DNA of 64,000 nt, from the NCBI GenBank assembly GCA_017511205.1, contig JAFWLE010000004.1:42183-106182 (forward strand), given 5' to 3'. Numbering within the stretch: position 1 is the first letter of the stretch; the number at the start of each line of letters is the position of its first letter. The translations under genes and the position numbers were made by a program. The DNA is from Candidatus Saccharimonadota bacterium. GTDB lineage: Bacteria; Patescibacteriota; Saccharimonadia; Saccharimonadales; Saccharimonadaceae. A model generated the notes under the pieces. The model was not told the origin of the DNA. It did no database searches and worked only from the letters and a program-made list of their open reading frames with translations. Shown here one piece after another: positions 1 through 8,957 of this stretch.

Positions 1-326
1 TCTTTAAGGATTCCAACGGCGAACAAAAAGAAGCCGTTTCCTACATCGACTGTTCCGCTTGGGGCAAACTCGGTGAAATGATTAATCAATATGCTAAGAA
101 GGGCTCCGGTGTGCTAGTTTCCGGCCGTCTTGACCAGCGCAGCTGGGAAGACAAAACCGATGGCAAGAAGCGTTCCCGTGTCGAAATCGTCGTCGAAGAT
201 TTCAATTTTGTCGGTGCCCCACGTGACAATGCTGCTGGTGCCAGTGCTGCTAGCGATGCTCCAGCTGCCGACGTTCCCGACGATGTTCCTGAAGAGGAAA
301 TCGACCTGAGCGATGTCCCATTCTAA
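1..326 (+). CDS. ssb: Single-stranded DNA-binding protein, 5' end outside window
   Basis: The reading frame is open from base 3, so the N-terminal part of the OB fold is missing. The visible part has the SSB core strand pattern (CSAWGKLGE, KGSGVLVSGRL, VEIVVEDFNFVG), then an Ala/Pro/Asp-rich linker, and ends in the acidic tip EEEIDLSDVPF. That tip is the family's docking peptide for replication and repair partners. The protein coats single-stranded DNA. It is followed after 26 bases by rpsR, the usual rpsF-ssb-rpsR order. The Met codon at 78 is internal and is not the start. Confidence 0.95.
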   Translation, partial: FKDSNGEQKEAVSYIDCSAWGKLGEMINQYAKKGSGVLVSGRLDQRSWEDKTDGKKRSRVEIVVEDFNFVGAPRDNAAGASAASDAPAADVPDDVPEEEIDLSDVPF

Positions 327-352
327 TAATCTAAAAACGAAGGAGAATTTTT

Positions 353-547
353 ATGAAAAGTACTAAAGGTGAATCTGCTCCCTATTTCGATTATCGTGAT
401 GTCAAAACTCTGCAACGATATCTAGATAGCTACGGTCACATCGAGCCGATTGCCAGGACTGGCCTTAGCGCCAAGCAGCAACGTCAGCTCGCTGTCGCCG
501 TCAAGCGTGCCCGCCATCTAGCATTATTACCATTTGTAGCAAGTTAG
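353..547 (+). CDS. rpsR: Small ribosomal subunit protein bS18
   Basis: At 64 residues this is a short bS18 with the diagnostic segments [14 protein letters not shown] and [19 protein letters not shown] followed by HLALLPFV. It is part of the 30S platform, where it pairs with bS6. The N-terminal extension found in many bacteria is short here and carries no Cys zinc motif. GAAGGAG stands about 10 bases before the ATG. It lies between ssb and efp and probably shares their transcript. Confidence 0.97.
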   Translation: MKSTKGESAPYFDYRDVKTLQRYLDSYGHIEPIARTGLSAKQQRQLAVAVKRARHLALLPFVAS

Positions 548-555
548 GAGGCAGC

Positions 556-1116
556 ATGTACGGACCAACAGATTTAAAGAAAAATACCCTCATTACCTTG
601 GACGGTCAGCCCTACAAAGTCGTGGATTATTCCCAAAAAGTTATGGGCCGCGGCGGTTCCATCGTCAATGTCAAGGTTAAAAACCTTATTACTGGCGCCC
701 TGCTCCCTAAGACCTTCAAAGGTCAGGAAAAAATCGAGCCCGCCGAAGTCACTAACAAAAAGGTGCAGTATCTCTATAAAGACGATGCCAAGTTCTATTT
801 CATGGATCCAGAATCCTTTGAACAATACGAACTAGCCGCTGATATGGTCGGTGATGCCAAAGATTTTATGAAAGATGGCGATGAAATGGACATCCAATTT
901 TATAACGATACGCCAATTAATTTGCAATTGCCTAAAAACCTCTGGCTCAAAGTCACCTATACGGAAAACGCTGTCAAAGGCGACACTTCCACTTCCGTGA
1001 TGAAGGACGCGACCCTAGAGACCGGTGTGGTAATCAAAGTTCCTGCCTTCATCAAAGAAGGCGACACCGTTTCAGTAGATACCGAAACTTACGCCTATCG
1101 TGAACGCAAGAAATAA
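556..1116 (+). CDS. efp: Translation elongation factor P
   Basis: The 186 residues have the three-domain EF-P layout: an N-terminal KOW-like barrel (YGPTDLKKNTLITLDGQPYKVVDY), a middle OB fold and a C-terminal OB fold (SVMKDATLETGVVIKVPAFI). EF-P relieves ribosomes stalled at consecutive prolines. The tip loop that enters the peptidyl-transferase centre reads VMGRGGS, so Arg32 stands where E. coli has the beta-lysylated Lys34. No modification enzyme gene is visible in the window. AGGAGG precedes the ATG by about 5 bases. The gene is the last of the ssb-rpsR-efp group. Confidence 0.96.
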   Translation: MYGPTDLKKNTLITLDGQPYKVVDYSQKVMGRGGSIVNVKVKNLITGALLPKTFKGQEKIEPAEVTNKKVQYLYKDDAKFYFMDPESFEQYELAADMVGDAKDFMKDGDEMDIQFYNDTPINLQLPKNLWLKVTYTENAVKGDTSTSVMKDATLETGVVIKVPAFIKEGDTVSVDTETYAYRERKK

Positions 1117-1130
1117 TTCGATTAAATCTT

Positions 1131-1267
1131 GTTGAATAATTCATCATATCGAAGGATATTAAGACAAAATCTGTCGAAGGCAGATTTTGCCGCCGCAAGG
1201 GCGGAGCGATGTGGTAAAATTTTTTTACCACATCGCGGAGCTCCTTAAGATTGATGAATTATGAAAC
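1131..1267 (+). repeat. Cloverleaf repeat, copy 1
   Basis: This is one of four related ~130-bp elements (others at 12954, 58141 and 61447), all in the same orientation. The outer arms (GTTGAATAATTCATCA and TGATGAATTATGAAAC) pair over 16 bases with two mismatches. Inside lie hairpin CAAAATCTG/CAGATTTTG, a short GC hairpin with a GCAA-containing loop, and the long hairpin GCGATGTGGTAAAA/TTTTACCACATCGC. The closing segment GGAGCTCCTTAAGAT is shared with copy 4. It separates efp from the pilus operon. Confidence 0.85.
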
Positions 1268-1301
1268 AAAATTTAGTCACTAATTATTTGTAATTTTTCG
1301 C

Positions 1302-1330
1302 TTGCATTTTATCAAGCTTAAGCTTATAAT
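1302..1330 (+). promoter_or_regulatory. Promoter of the pilus operon
   Basis: TTGCAT (1302-1307) and TATAAT (1325-1330) are separated by 17 bases. The pilM ATG begins 6 bases after the -10 box, predicting a leaderless transcript. Confidence 0.8.
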
Positions 1331-1336
1331 AGATTC

Positions 1337-2386
1337 ATGAATCTATTGCATGGCGTGGGCGACTTCTTCTCGCTAGATATCGGGACGAATTCGATGCGAA
1401 TCGTACAGCTTTCTGGTTCTAGCCAACACGGCTGGACTTTGCAGAAGTTTGCATATGTGCCTATCGACCCAAAATTAACCGCTGATTCTTCGGATCTCGG
1501 TAAGAAACGTCTTGGCGAGGCTATTCTTGGTGCCGTCAACCAAGCAGGCATCAAAACTAAGAATGTCGCACTCGGTCTTCCCGCCGGTAAAACCTTTACT
1601 TCTATTGTTGAAACCGAAACGCTTCCCTCTGAGAAGGAATTAAGAAAATCCTTCAAATACGAATTAGACAAATATGTTCCGATGGCCTTAAGTGATGCCA
1701 AGGCTGATTATGTGATTCTTGGTCCTAGCCCTAACGATCCTGCCAAAACCGAAGTTTTGGTTTCTTCTGTTTCCAAAGATTATGCCGAATCAACTTTGGA
1801 ATTGATTGAAAAAACTGGATTAAACATTATAGCTATGGAACCAGAACCTCTAGCTATGTCTAGGGCCCTTGCCATGCCAGGTGCCATTGATGCTAACATG
1901 GTGGTTGATTTTGGCGAAAAATCTACCGATCTTGTGATTGTCTTTAAAGACCAACCTAGACTAGTTCGTTCTATTCCAGGCGGTTTTAGTGTCCTAATCA
2001 AAGCTATCGCTAGCGGCTTGAATGTCCGTGAGGATCAAGCGCGTCAGTTTATTCTTAAATTTGGCCTTGATCAAAACCAAGTCGAAGGCCAAGTTTTTAA
2101 AATTCTTAGCACTCACCTTGACACTTTTGCTTCCGAACTTGCTAAATCTGTGCGTTTCTTCCAGACGAAGTACATCAACGGCAAAGTTGGTGGTATAATC
2201 CTATCTGGTTATGCTGGTATGATCCCACTTTTCACCGACTATATTGAGTCGAAAACCAATATTGCTACTGCGAAAGGCAACCCGTGGCAACTCGTCCGTA
2301 CTACCGATGAGCAACAGCGTGCCCTCATGAGCGTTGCAAGCGAATTTGCCGTTGCAATTGGCTTATCAGAAAGGAGTAACGACTAA
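1337..2386 (+). CDS. pilM: Type IV pilus assembly actin-like ATPase PilM
   Basis: The 349 residues have the actin/FtsA-like fold of PilM: the phosphate-1 motif SLDIGTNSMRIVQL near residue 15, a second DFGEKSTDLVI phosphate loop near residue 193 and the adenosine segment GGIILSGYAGMIP near residue 290. PilM binds the cytoplasmic tail of PilN and builds the inner-membrane platform of the pilus. No Shine-Dalgarno is present, because the start sits directly behind the -10 box. The stop overlaps the pilN ATG by one base, so translation is probably coupled. Confidence 0.9.
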   Translation: MNLLHGVGDFFSLDIGTNSMRIVQLSGSSQHGWTLQKFAYVPIDPKLTADSSDLGKKRLGEAILGAVNQAGIKTKNVALGLPAGKTFTSIVETETLPSEKELRKSFKYELDKYVPMALSDAKADYVILGPSPNDPAKTEVLVSSVSKDYAESTLELIEKTGLNIIAMEPEPLAMSRALAMPGAIDANMVVDFGEKSTDLVIVFKDQPRLVRSIPGGFSVLIKAIASGLNVREDQARQFILKFGLDQNQVEGQVFKILSTHLDTFASELAKSVRFFQTKYINGKVGGIILSGYAGMIPLFTDYIESKTNIATAKGNPWQLVRTTDEQQRALMSVASEFAVAIGLSERSND

Positions 2387-3588
2387 TGGCTACCGAAATA
2401 AAAGTCTCAGATATCGCCAAGAAATTTGCCTCACGAAGAAACAGCGCCTTCCACAAATATCATCGCGAAATAAACCTAGTTCCAGATATTAAGGACGAAA
2501 TGATTAAGGCTTTGAAGCTTCGCAATTTCATTTTCTTCATCTGTATTGTTGTAGCAGCAGGTAGCGTCGCTGTAACATTAATTTTTGGTGTTATTGCAGG
2601 AGGCCAGCAACTCGCCATTGATGGTAAAAAAGAATCCATCGAAGCTTTATCCCAAAAAGTTAATTCTTATGGAGATCTAAAGGATTTCCTTACCATCAAG
2701 AATCAAATGGACGGATTGTCTAATATTAGTGGCAACAAAAAAGTATTGTCTCGCACTTTTAATATTCTTTCAGCTCTACTTCCTACAAATGGAGATACCA
2801 TCACTATTTCTGAACTAAATGTTAGCTTAGCAGATGGACAGACTACTTTTAAATTTGATGCTCAGGCTAACTCCGGCAAAGAACCATACATCGATTATAA
2901 TGTGCTTGAATCATTCAAGAAGAGCATGAAATATATGCGTTATGACTATGGCGAATATGTTGACAAATCGGGCAATACTATTCCAGCCTACTGTATAATT
3001 GAACAAGGCGATGACGGTGCGACCTTGGCCGAAACCAAAGACGGCACCAAAAACTACTATGCTTATTGGGCTATCGACGGGGAAGGATGCAACCCTTCAA
3101 AAGAAGAGCATGAACGCGAGGATTACAAAGGGCAAGAAGTCGTCAAGATCTGGCGTACTCCTCAATACTCCAAGTGGTATAAAAACAAGCGCTTGACTCT
3201 AGACGGAGCTATTTCTGATACCCCACATTTCAAAAGTAATTGTATCACCTACAAAGGGACAGAAGTTTCAAATGATATAGAATGGGAAGAAGAAATTAGT
3301 GATGGCTGTCAATTAGTTCCAGGTGGCGACGATGGGATTGAAATATCAGACTCTTCCAACGGTCGCGATTCATCCGATGAGCTAGTGCTTCGTTTTTCTG
3401 CCACAATTGCGCTCAATCCAGAAATTTTCAAATTTTCCAACCATCATATGCTAGCTATTTCTCCGACCAAGCAGTATAACGTTACAGATTCTTACGTCCA
3501 AATCCAAGCTATGTTCGGCGAAAAAGCTATTGACTGTCCAGAAGGCGACGCTGATTGTAGCAATAATAAAACAAACGAGGGGAACTAA
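2386..3588 (+). CDS. pilN: Type IV pilus assembly protein PilN-like
   Basis: The 400 residues start with a basic cytoplasmic stretch containing INLVPDI, the PilN motif that docks into PilM. One transmembrane helix follows (about residues 47-72), then a coiled coil and a large extracytoplasmic part. PilN normally has about 200 residues. The additional mass is a Cys-containing, Asp/Gly-rich region at roughly 185-330 that I do not recognise. The role as inner-membrane alignment protein follows from position (after pilM, before a PilO-like gene) and from the motif. Confidence 0.8.
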   Translation: MATEIKVSDIAKKFASRRNSAFHKYHREINLVPDIKDEMIKALKLRNFIFFICIVVAAGSVAVTLIFGVIAGGQQLAIDGKKESIEALSQKVNSYGDLKDFLTIKNQMDGLSNISGNKKVLSRTFNILSALLPTNGDTITISELNVSLADGQTTFKFDAQANSGKEPYIDYNVLESFKKSMKYMRYDYGEYVDKSGNTIPAYCIIEQGDDGATLAETKDGTKNYYAYWAIDGEGCNPSKEEHEREDYKGQEVVKIWRTPQYSKWYKNKRLTLDGAISDTPHFKSNCITYKGTEVSNDIEWEEEISDGCQLVPGGDDGIEISDSSNGRDSSDELVLRFSATIALNPEIFKFSNHHMLAISPTKQYNVTDSYVQIQAMFGEKAIDCPEGDADCSNNKTNEGN

Positions 3589-3589
3589 A

Positions 3590-4465
3590 ATGGCAAAAGA
3601 AATTGCAATTGGTAAACGCGCAAAGATTTCAGAAGCTCAACAATATATGCTATTTGCAGTGTTTGGCGCTTCTGTCTTTCTAGGAGTAGCGATTTCGCTT
3701 GTTTCGAATTTCATTAATCAAATATCCTTTAATACTAAAATTATCATGTCCGAAGAAGAGTCCATCAAATCCTATTCCGACTTTATAAAGACTACTGGCG
3801 TTTGTAAAAGTCCGAGTGGCGATGTCTATAGCAGAGAAGAATTAGATAGATGCAATCCTGACGATATTGGAATTGCCGAACTAGGAGGGACTCTGCGTGC
3901 CAATATTCTTCAAAACCTAGCCGCTAACAAAGCTCTGAACTCCGTGCCAAAAGAGAATGATTCGCGTTGCGTAAAAGATGGCAAGAGGTTAACTTATGGC
4001 CAATTAATAGATAATTACCAAAACGCTAAAGGAACAGAAGAGCTAGCCGCTGCCAGTCAGCTTATCAAAACCTGCTCAGCTTTACGCATTATCCCAGATG
4101 CCTTGCCTTCTTCTAAAAACGATGAAGCTTTGCTCGCCGGTCTCAACAAAATATTTAACTTGTCAGGTTGGAAGCCAGAATCCCTCAGCCCAAGCGGAGG
4201 CTCTTCCTCTTCAGAAGAAGAATCCAACACAGAAGGTCTCAACCCTATTTCTGTTAATCTCTCAATCGAGGCCAATACCAGCTCCACTATGAATGTTTTA
4301 AACAACATTGAACATTCTATTCGTGAATTCAACATCGAATCCGCCATCATAGAATGGGGCAGCAATGATTCGTTAAAACTGCAAGCCCAGGCTACAGCAT
4401 ATTATGTAAACTCAGCGAACGTAAATGAATCATCAGAAGAAATTAAAGCAGGAGAAGGACAATGA
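3590..4465 (+). CDS. pilO: Type IV pilus assembly protein PilO-like
   Basis: The start at 3590 is preferred over an upstream in-frame codon because GAGGGGA lies just before it and only two bases separate it from the pilN stop. The 291-residue product has a cytoplasmic N-terminus, one transmembrane helix (about residues 20-42), a coiled coil, a Ser/Glu-rich linker (SGGSSSSEEES) and a C-terminal domain (NPISVNLSIEANTSST onward) that resembles the PilO ferredoxin-like fold. PilO pairs with PilN in the periplasm-facing platform. Assignment leans on gene order. Confidence 0.7.
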   Translation: MAKEIAIGKRAKISEAQQYMLFAVFGASVFLGVAISLVSNFINQISFNTKIIMSEEESIKSYSDFIKTTGVCKSPSGDVYSREELDRCNPDDIGIAELGGTLRANILQNLAANKALNSVPKENDSRCVKDGKRLTYGQLIDNYQNAKGTEELAAASQLIKTCSALRIIPDALPSSKNDEALLAGLNKIFNLSGWKPESLSPSGGSSSSEEESNTEGLNPISVNLSIEANTSSTMNVLNNIEHSIREFNIESAIIEWGSNDSLKLQAQATAYYVNSANVNESSEEIKAGEGQ

Positions 4466-4773
4466 AAACAGATCTAATTACATCCATTGGCATTGCAATT
4501 TTTGGCGTATTAGTTTCTTACGCCGTTTGTAATCTTTTCTTAGGTGAGCCAGAAAGCTTTTCGGTCAAAAAACTAGATAACACCGCTAGTGCAGATTTAG
4601 CTGCGCCAGATGAAAATATTTTTAATTATAAAGCTATTGATCCAACTGTTGAAGTCTATGTCGGTAATTGTAAAAAATTTGACCAAAATGGCGAATGCAT
4701 TGATCAAGATAACAGTACAGATAGCGATAATAACAACGGTGGTTCAGCCGAAAACGCTGAGGAGAGCCAGTAA
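4462..4773 (+). CDS. Small membrane protein of the pilus operon
   Basis: This 103-residue protein has one N-terminal membrane helix (residues 5-28), two cysteines (C46-like NCKKF and GECID) that could form a disulfide, and an Asn/Asp/Ser-rich tail. Its ATG overlaps the end of the PilO-like gene by four bases, and its stop immediately precedes pilB. The position is where pilP sits in proteobacterial operons, but there is no lipobox and no recognisable PilP domain, so I leave it unnamed. Confidence 0.7.
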   Translation: MKTDLITSIGIAIFGVLVSYAVCNLFLGEPESFSVKKLDNTASADLAAPDENIFNYKAIDPTVEVYVGNCKKFDQNGECIDQDNSTDSDNNNGGSAENAEESQ

Positions 4774-6531
4774 ATGGCCAAGCTTACCAAAGACGCAGAA
4801 GAGAGGATTATTAACCTGCTTTTGTCAGAAGGTTTAGCTGATAGTGAGTTAGTAAGTTCGATTAAGCAAAAGGCTGAAGCCGAGAACAAGCCAGTTTTAG
4901 CCGAGCTAATTGCCCGCAAGATCATTAGTGACGATATGGTAGCTCGCGCTACAGCCGCTATTATTGGCATTCCATACGTCGAACTAAAAAACATCACCAT
5001 TGACCAAGATATCTTGTCCAAGATACCAGCTGAAGCCTCTACCCGCGTACTAATCGTTCCTCTAGGCGAAAAAGACGGTATGTTAAACATCGCGATGGTT
5101 GATGCTACCAATGTCCAAGCTACAGATTACATTTCTAATCTAGTTAATCAGCCCCTACGAGTCTGGATGTCTTCAGAACGTGGCATACGTGAGACTCTCG
5201 AACAATACCATGGTGACTTTTCTGGCGTTAAAGAAGCTGTCAAAGAATCCGATGAAGAAAAGGAAGAAAAAGGCGATGTCAAAACCATTGTCCAAGATTC
5301 ACCTATTTCCAAGGCTCTTACTACCATTCTTAGCTACGCTGCTAAAACCAAAGCTTCAGATATTCACATTGAACCGCTTGAAAACTCTCTCATTATTCGT
5401 TGTCGTATCGATGGTGTTCTCAGAAGGATTATGGAGCTTCCCAAAACGGTCGCCCCGGCTCTCGTTTCTCGTATCAAAATTCTTTCCAATCTTAAGATTG
5501 ACGAACACCGCATCCCACAAGACGGCCAATTCACAGTTCTTGTCGACGACCAAGAGATTGACCTTCGTATCGCTATCTCACCAGTTACTTGGGGCGAGCA
5601 AGTTGTCATCCGTTTACTCGATAAAACTGGCGTCTCTATGGATATTGAAAAAATGGGTATGACCGGGCACGCTCTAAGAGATGTTTTGAAAGGTATTAGC
5701 AAGCCGAATGGCATGATTTTAACCTCCGGTCCTACAGGCTCTGGTAAATCTACCACTCTATATGCTTTAATTCAGCAGATTAAATCTGAGGAAATCAATA
5801 TTGTTACCTTGGAGGATCCAGTTGAGTACAAAATGGACGGCATTAATCAAATTCAAGTCAATGTCGATGCCGGTCTTACTTTCGCTAATGGCCTTCGTTC
5901 TATCCTTCGTCAAGACCCAGACGTAGTCATGGTTGGGGAGATTCGTGATTCCGAAACTGCTGGTTTAGCTGTACAGGCAGCCCTTACTGGTCACCTAGTC
6001 TTTAGCACGCTCCACACTAATTCGGCAGCTGGTATTCTGCCACGTCTCCTAGACATGGGCATCGAACCATTTCTTCTCGCGTCTACACTTAACGTTGTGA
6101 TTGGTCAGCGTCTAGTTCGCCGTGTCACCGAAAAACGTGATATGTATAAATCAAACGAGGTCGAAACCAAGGGCATCAACGAGATTGTGGGTGATTTGCT
6201 TCCACAAGAAAAAGACGAAGTCCCGAATATCAGCGAAGACCTCGGCTATCCAGGTTTGCCAGTTGCAAACGATGATTTCTATATGCTAGCTAAAGGTATG
6301 GAAACTAAGGAGACCCCAGGTGGTTACAAGGGTCGAGCTGGTCTTTACGAAACCATTACTGTAGATGAAGAAATTCAGAAACTCATTATAGATCATGCTA
6401 CTGCTAATGAAATTATGCGTTTAGCTAAAGAAAAAGGCACTATTACGATGCGCCAAGACGGTATCCTTAAAGCACTGTCTGGTATTACAACAATAGAGGA
6501 GGTAAACCGCGTGGCTAGTGACTTATCATAA
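4774..6531 (+). CDS. pilB: Type IV pilus extension ATPase PilB (GspE family)
   Basis: The 585 residues comprise an N-terminal MshE-type domain (about 1-150), the N2 domain and the ATPase core. Walker A is GPTGSGKS (residues 319-326). The Asp box (LEDPVEYKMDGINQIQVN), Walker B (DPDVVMVGEIRD) and His box (TGHLVFSTLHTN) follow. This hexameric motor powers pilus extension. Most PilB/GspE proteins carry a zinc-binding CxxC pair set near the C-terminus; the equivalent region (after QRLVRRV) has no cysteine at all. The ATG abuts the preceding stop. Confidence 0.95.
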   Translation: MAKLTKDAEERIINLLLSEGLADSELVSSIKQKAEAENKPVLAELIARKIISDDMVARATAAIIGIPYVELKNITIDQDILSKIPAEASTRVLIVPLGEKDGMLNIAMVDATNVQATDYISNLVNQPLRVWMSSERGIRETLEQYHGDFSGVKEAVKESDEEKEEKGDVKTIVQDSPISKALTTILSYAAKTKASDIHIEPLENSLIIRCRIDGVLRRIMELPKTVAPALVSRIKILSNLKIDEHRIPQDGQFTVLVDDQEIDLRIAISPVTWGEQVVIRLLDKTGVSMDIEKMGMTGHALRDVLKGISKPNGMILTSGPTGSGKSTTLYALIQQIKSEEINIVTLEDPVEYKMDGINQIQVNVDAGLTFANGLRSILRQDPDVVMVGEIRDSETAGLAVQAALTGHLVFSTLHTNSAAGILPRLLDMGIEPFLLASTLNVVIGQRLVRRVTEKRDMYKSNEVETKGINEIVGDLLPQEKDEVPNISEDLGYPGLPVANDDFYMLAKGMETKETPGGYKGRAGLYETITVDEEIQKLIIDHATANEIMRLAKEKGTITMRQDGILKALSGITTIEEVNRVASDLS

Positions 6532-6540
6532 AGCCTGTGG

Positions 6541-6546
6541 TAAAAT
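6541..6546 (+). promoter_or_regulatory. -10 box for pilT
   Basis: TGGTAAAAT, an extended -10, ends 6 bases before the pilT ATG. It is an internal leaderless promoter within the pilus cluster. Confidence 0.6.
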
Positions 6547-6552
6547 ATAATT

Positions 6553-7638
6553 ATGGAAAACAGTGGGCAATTAAACAGTGTTATCAAAATCGAAACTTTG
6601 CTAGAAGAATGCGTTCGGCGCAATGCTTCAGATTTACATATCCAATATGGCTTGCCACCAATTTTGCGTATCGACGGCGTTCTGACACCTATTGCTGGCA
6701 CTCCAGTTCTTAATGAAGATAGCCTGAAGAACCTCATTTTTGCTACTCTTGATAGCGAACAGCAAAAGATTCTTTTGAAAGATAAAGAATACGATTATTC
6801 TTTCGCTTTTGGCGACATTGCTCGTTTTCGTGTCAATGCTTTCCATGAACGTGGTAAACTTGCCGCGGCCTTTCGTCTAATTCCTAATAGCATTAAAAAC
6901 ATCAATGACCTGGGCATGCCAAGCATCGTTGAAACCTTTGCTAATTTTCCGCGCGGCTTAGTGCTCGTTACTGGTCCTACTGGCTCCGGTAAATCTACCA
7001 CCCTAGCTGCTTTAGTTGACAAAATTAATCGCGAAAAGCCTGTTCACATTATTACTATTGAGGATCCAATCGAGTTCACTCATAAATCTCAGCGTGCAGT
7101 TATCGTTCAGCGTGAAGTGCACTATGATACTTTTAGTTTCGCTGCTGCCCTTCGCTCGGTATTGCGTGAAGACCCTGATGTGGTACTTATCGGCGAAATG
7201 CGCGATCTTGAAACCATTCAAGCTGCCATTACTATCGCTGAAACAGGTCACCTTGTCTTTGCTACACTCCACACCAATTCCGCTGCTCAATCCATCGACC
7301 GTATCATCGACGTTTTCCCAGCTCATCAACAGCCTCAAATCCGTACTCAGCTTTCCAATATGCTAATGGCGATTTGCGCTCAGCGTTTGGTTCCAGCTAT
7401 TGCTGGTGGTCGTATTGTTGCTGCCGAAATTATGGTTGCTAACTCCGCTATTCGCTCCCTCATTCGTGACGGTAAAACCCACCAAATCGATACAGCTATT
7501 CAGACTGGTGCCGACCAGGGCATGCAGACCATGGATCGTACTCTCGCTAAACTTGTTCAAACTGGAGTAATCACCTATGACGCAGCACGCGAATTCGCTG
7601 TTGATATTAATGAGCTAGATAGACTTGTAAAGGGCTAG
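6553..7638 (+). CDS. pilT: Type IV pilus retraction ATPase PilT
   Basis: At 361 residues this has the usual PilT length. It starts with the PilT N domain (ASDLHIQYGLPPILRIDGVL). Walker A is GPTGSGKS (141-148), followed by the Asp box (IEDPIEFTH), Walker B (DPDVVLIGEMRD) and the His box (TGHLVFATLHTN). The C-terminal retraction signature AIRSLIRDGKTHQI corresponds to the AIRNLIRE helix of the family. It drives pilus disassembly and twitching or DNA uptake. Two bases separate it from pilC. Confidence 0.96.
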   Translation: MENSGQLNSVIKIETLLEECVRRNASDLHIQYGLPPILRIDGVLTPIAGTPVLNEDSLKNLIFATLDSEQQKILLKDKEYDYSFAFGDIARFRVNAFHERGKLAAAFRLIPNSIKNINDLGMPSIVETFANFPRGLVLVTGPTGSGKSTTLAALVDKINREKPVHIITIEDPIEFTHKSQRAVIVQREVHYDTFSFAAALRSVLREDPDVVLIGEMRDLETIQAAITIAETGHLVFATLHTNSAAQSIDRIIDVFPAHQQPQIRTQLSNMLMAICAQRLVPAIAGGRIVAAEIMVANSAIRSLIRDGKTHQIDTAIQTGADQGMQTMDRTLAKLVQTGVITYDAAREFAVDINELDRLVKG

Positions 7639-7639
7639 C

Positions 7640-8845
7640 ATGAAACGGTTCAATTATAAAGCCAAAGAAAAAGAAACCGGCAAAATTGTCAAAGGCAATA
7701 TCCAAGCCGAGAATGAGCAAACCGCCGGTCGGCTTTTGATTGAGCAAGGTTATATTCCCCAATCTGTTGTAGAAGAAGGCACTGGCTTATTTGGCATGAA
7801 AGGCCATATCAAAGCCAAGGACCGTATCATGTTCACGAGACAGCTGGCAACTTTGATTGGTGCAGGCTTACCACTTGCCGCTTCGCTTCGTACGGTTGCA
7901 GAACAGACTCAAGCCAAGTCAATGAAAAGCGTTATAGAAGAAATTCTGGCCAAAGTTGAGTCCGGCAAAACCCTCTTTGACGCTTTTTCAGAATATCCCG
8001 ATGTCTTTAATGGCGTTTATCTCGCCCTTATTAAGGCTGGTGAAACATCTGGTACTCTAGATCTTGCTCTCAAACGTCTCGCTGATCAAGAGGAAAAAGA
8101 CGCTGCTATGCTCAGTAAAATTCGCGGCGCCTTAGTCTATCCTGGTATTATTTTGGTGGTTATTATTGCAGTGCTAGCCTTCATGATGATTATGGTGGTC
8201 CCACAAGTTAAAGGCCTTTACGAAGATATGGGCGAGGAATTACCAGGTCTTACTCAATTCTTAGTTGCCATTTCTGACTTCTTTGCAACGTTTTGGTGGC
8301 TCGTTTTAGCTATTCTAGCTGCCATCATCGCTGGCTTGTGGTATGCCATCAAAAAGACACCAACCGGTCGCAAAGCTGCTGACACTTTTAAGCTCAACGT
8401 CCCGATTTTTGGGGGTCTTTTTCGTAAACTTTACGTCTCAAGGTTTGCCAGAACTACTGAAATGCTGCTCGCTACCGGTGTCCCCATGCTAGACTCTGTT
8501 AAAATCTCAATCGATGCTACCAATAATACCATCGTAGAGGCAGAATATTCCAAGGCTCTCGAAACCATCAAAGGCGGCAAGCCCCTCTCTGATTCCATCT
8601 CTGGTTTAAACTACATGTTACCGCTCGTCCCACAAATGGCTTCTATCGGTGAGGAATCTGGTAAAATTGACGAAATGTTAGGTAAAGCCGCTCAAGTTTA
8701 CGAAAATGAGCTAGACGAACAGATTAATTCTATTTCCACTATGATCGAACCGATCCTCATGGTTATCATGGCCGGCCTGATTGGTGTAGTTATCGGTGGT
8801 ACTCTCCTCCCAATCTACTCCCTTGTCAACTCCGTCGCCACGTAG
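7640..8845 (+). CDS. pilC: Type IV pilus inner-membrane platform protein PilC (GspF family)
   Basis: The 401 residues show the duplicated GspF/PilC domain. The first copy begins FTRQLATLIGAGLPLAASL and the second FARTTEMLLATGVPMLDSV. Membrane segments lie at about 170-192 and 213-237, with a C-terminal one at 370-393 (PILMVIMAGLIGVVIGGTL). The GEESGKIDEMLGKAA motif is conserved. It forms the rotating platform turned by PilB and PilT. The gene begins 2 bases after pilT and ends the first pilus transcription block. Confidence 0.94.
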   Translation: MKRFNYKAKEKETGKIVKGNIQAENEQTAGRLLIEQGYIPQSVVEEGTGLFGMKGHIKAKDRIMFTRQLATLIGAGLPLAASLRTVAEQTQAKSMKSVIEEILAKVESGKTLFDAFSEYPDVFNGVYLALIKAGETSGTLDLALKRLADQEEKDAAMLSKIRGALVYPGIILVVIIAVLAFMMIMVVPQVKGLYEDMGEELPGLTQFLVAISDFFATFWWLVLAILAAIIAGLWYAIKKTPTGRKAADTFKLNVPIFGGLFRKLYVSRFARTTEMLLATGVPMLDSVKISIDATNNTIVEAEYSKALETIKGGKPLSDSISGLNYMLPLVPQMASIGEESGKIDEMLGKAAQVYENELDEQINSISTMIEPILMVIMAGLIGVVIGGTLLPIYSLVNSVAT

Positions 8846-8929
8846 CCAATTAAAAAGCTATTGCTTTTTTTAAAATATTTGTTATTATAAAGATAAAGAT
8901 TATGCCGCAAAGATAGTCGTTCTGCGGTG

Positions 8930-8935
8930 TATAAT
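8930..8935 (+). promoter_or_regulatory. -10 box for the first pilin gene
   Basis: TGTATAAT lies 22 bases before the ATG, and GAAAGGA provides a ribosome binding site, so this transcript has a short leader, unlike most genes here. Confidence 0.5.
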
Positions 8936-8957
8936 TATAATCTAGAAAGGATTAAAT

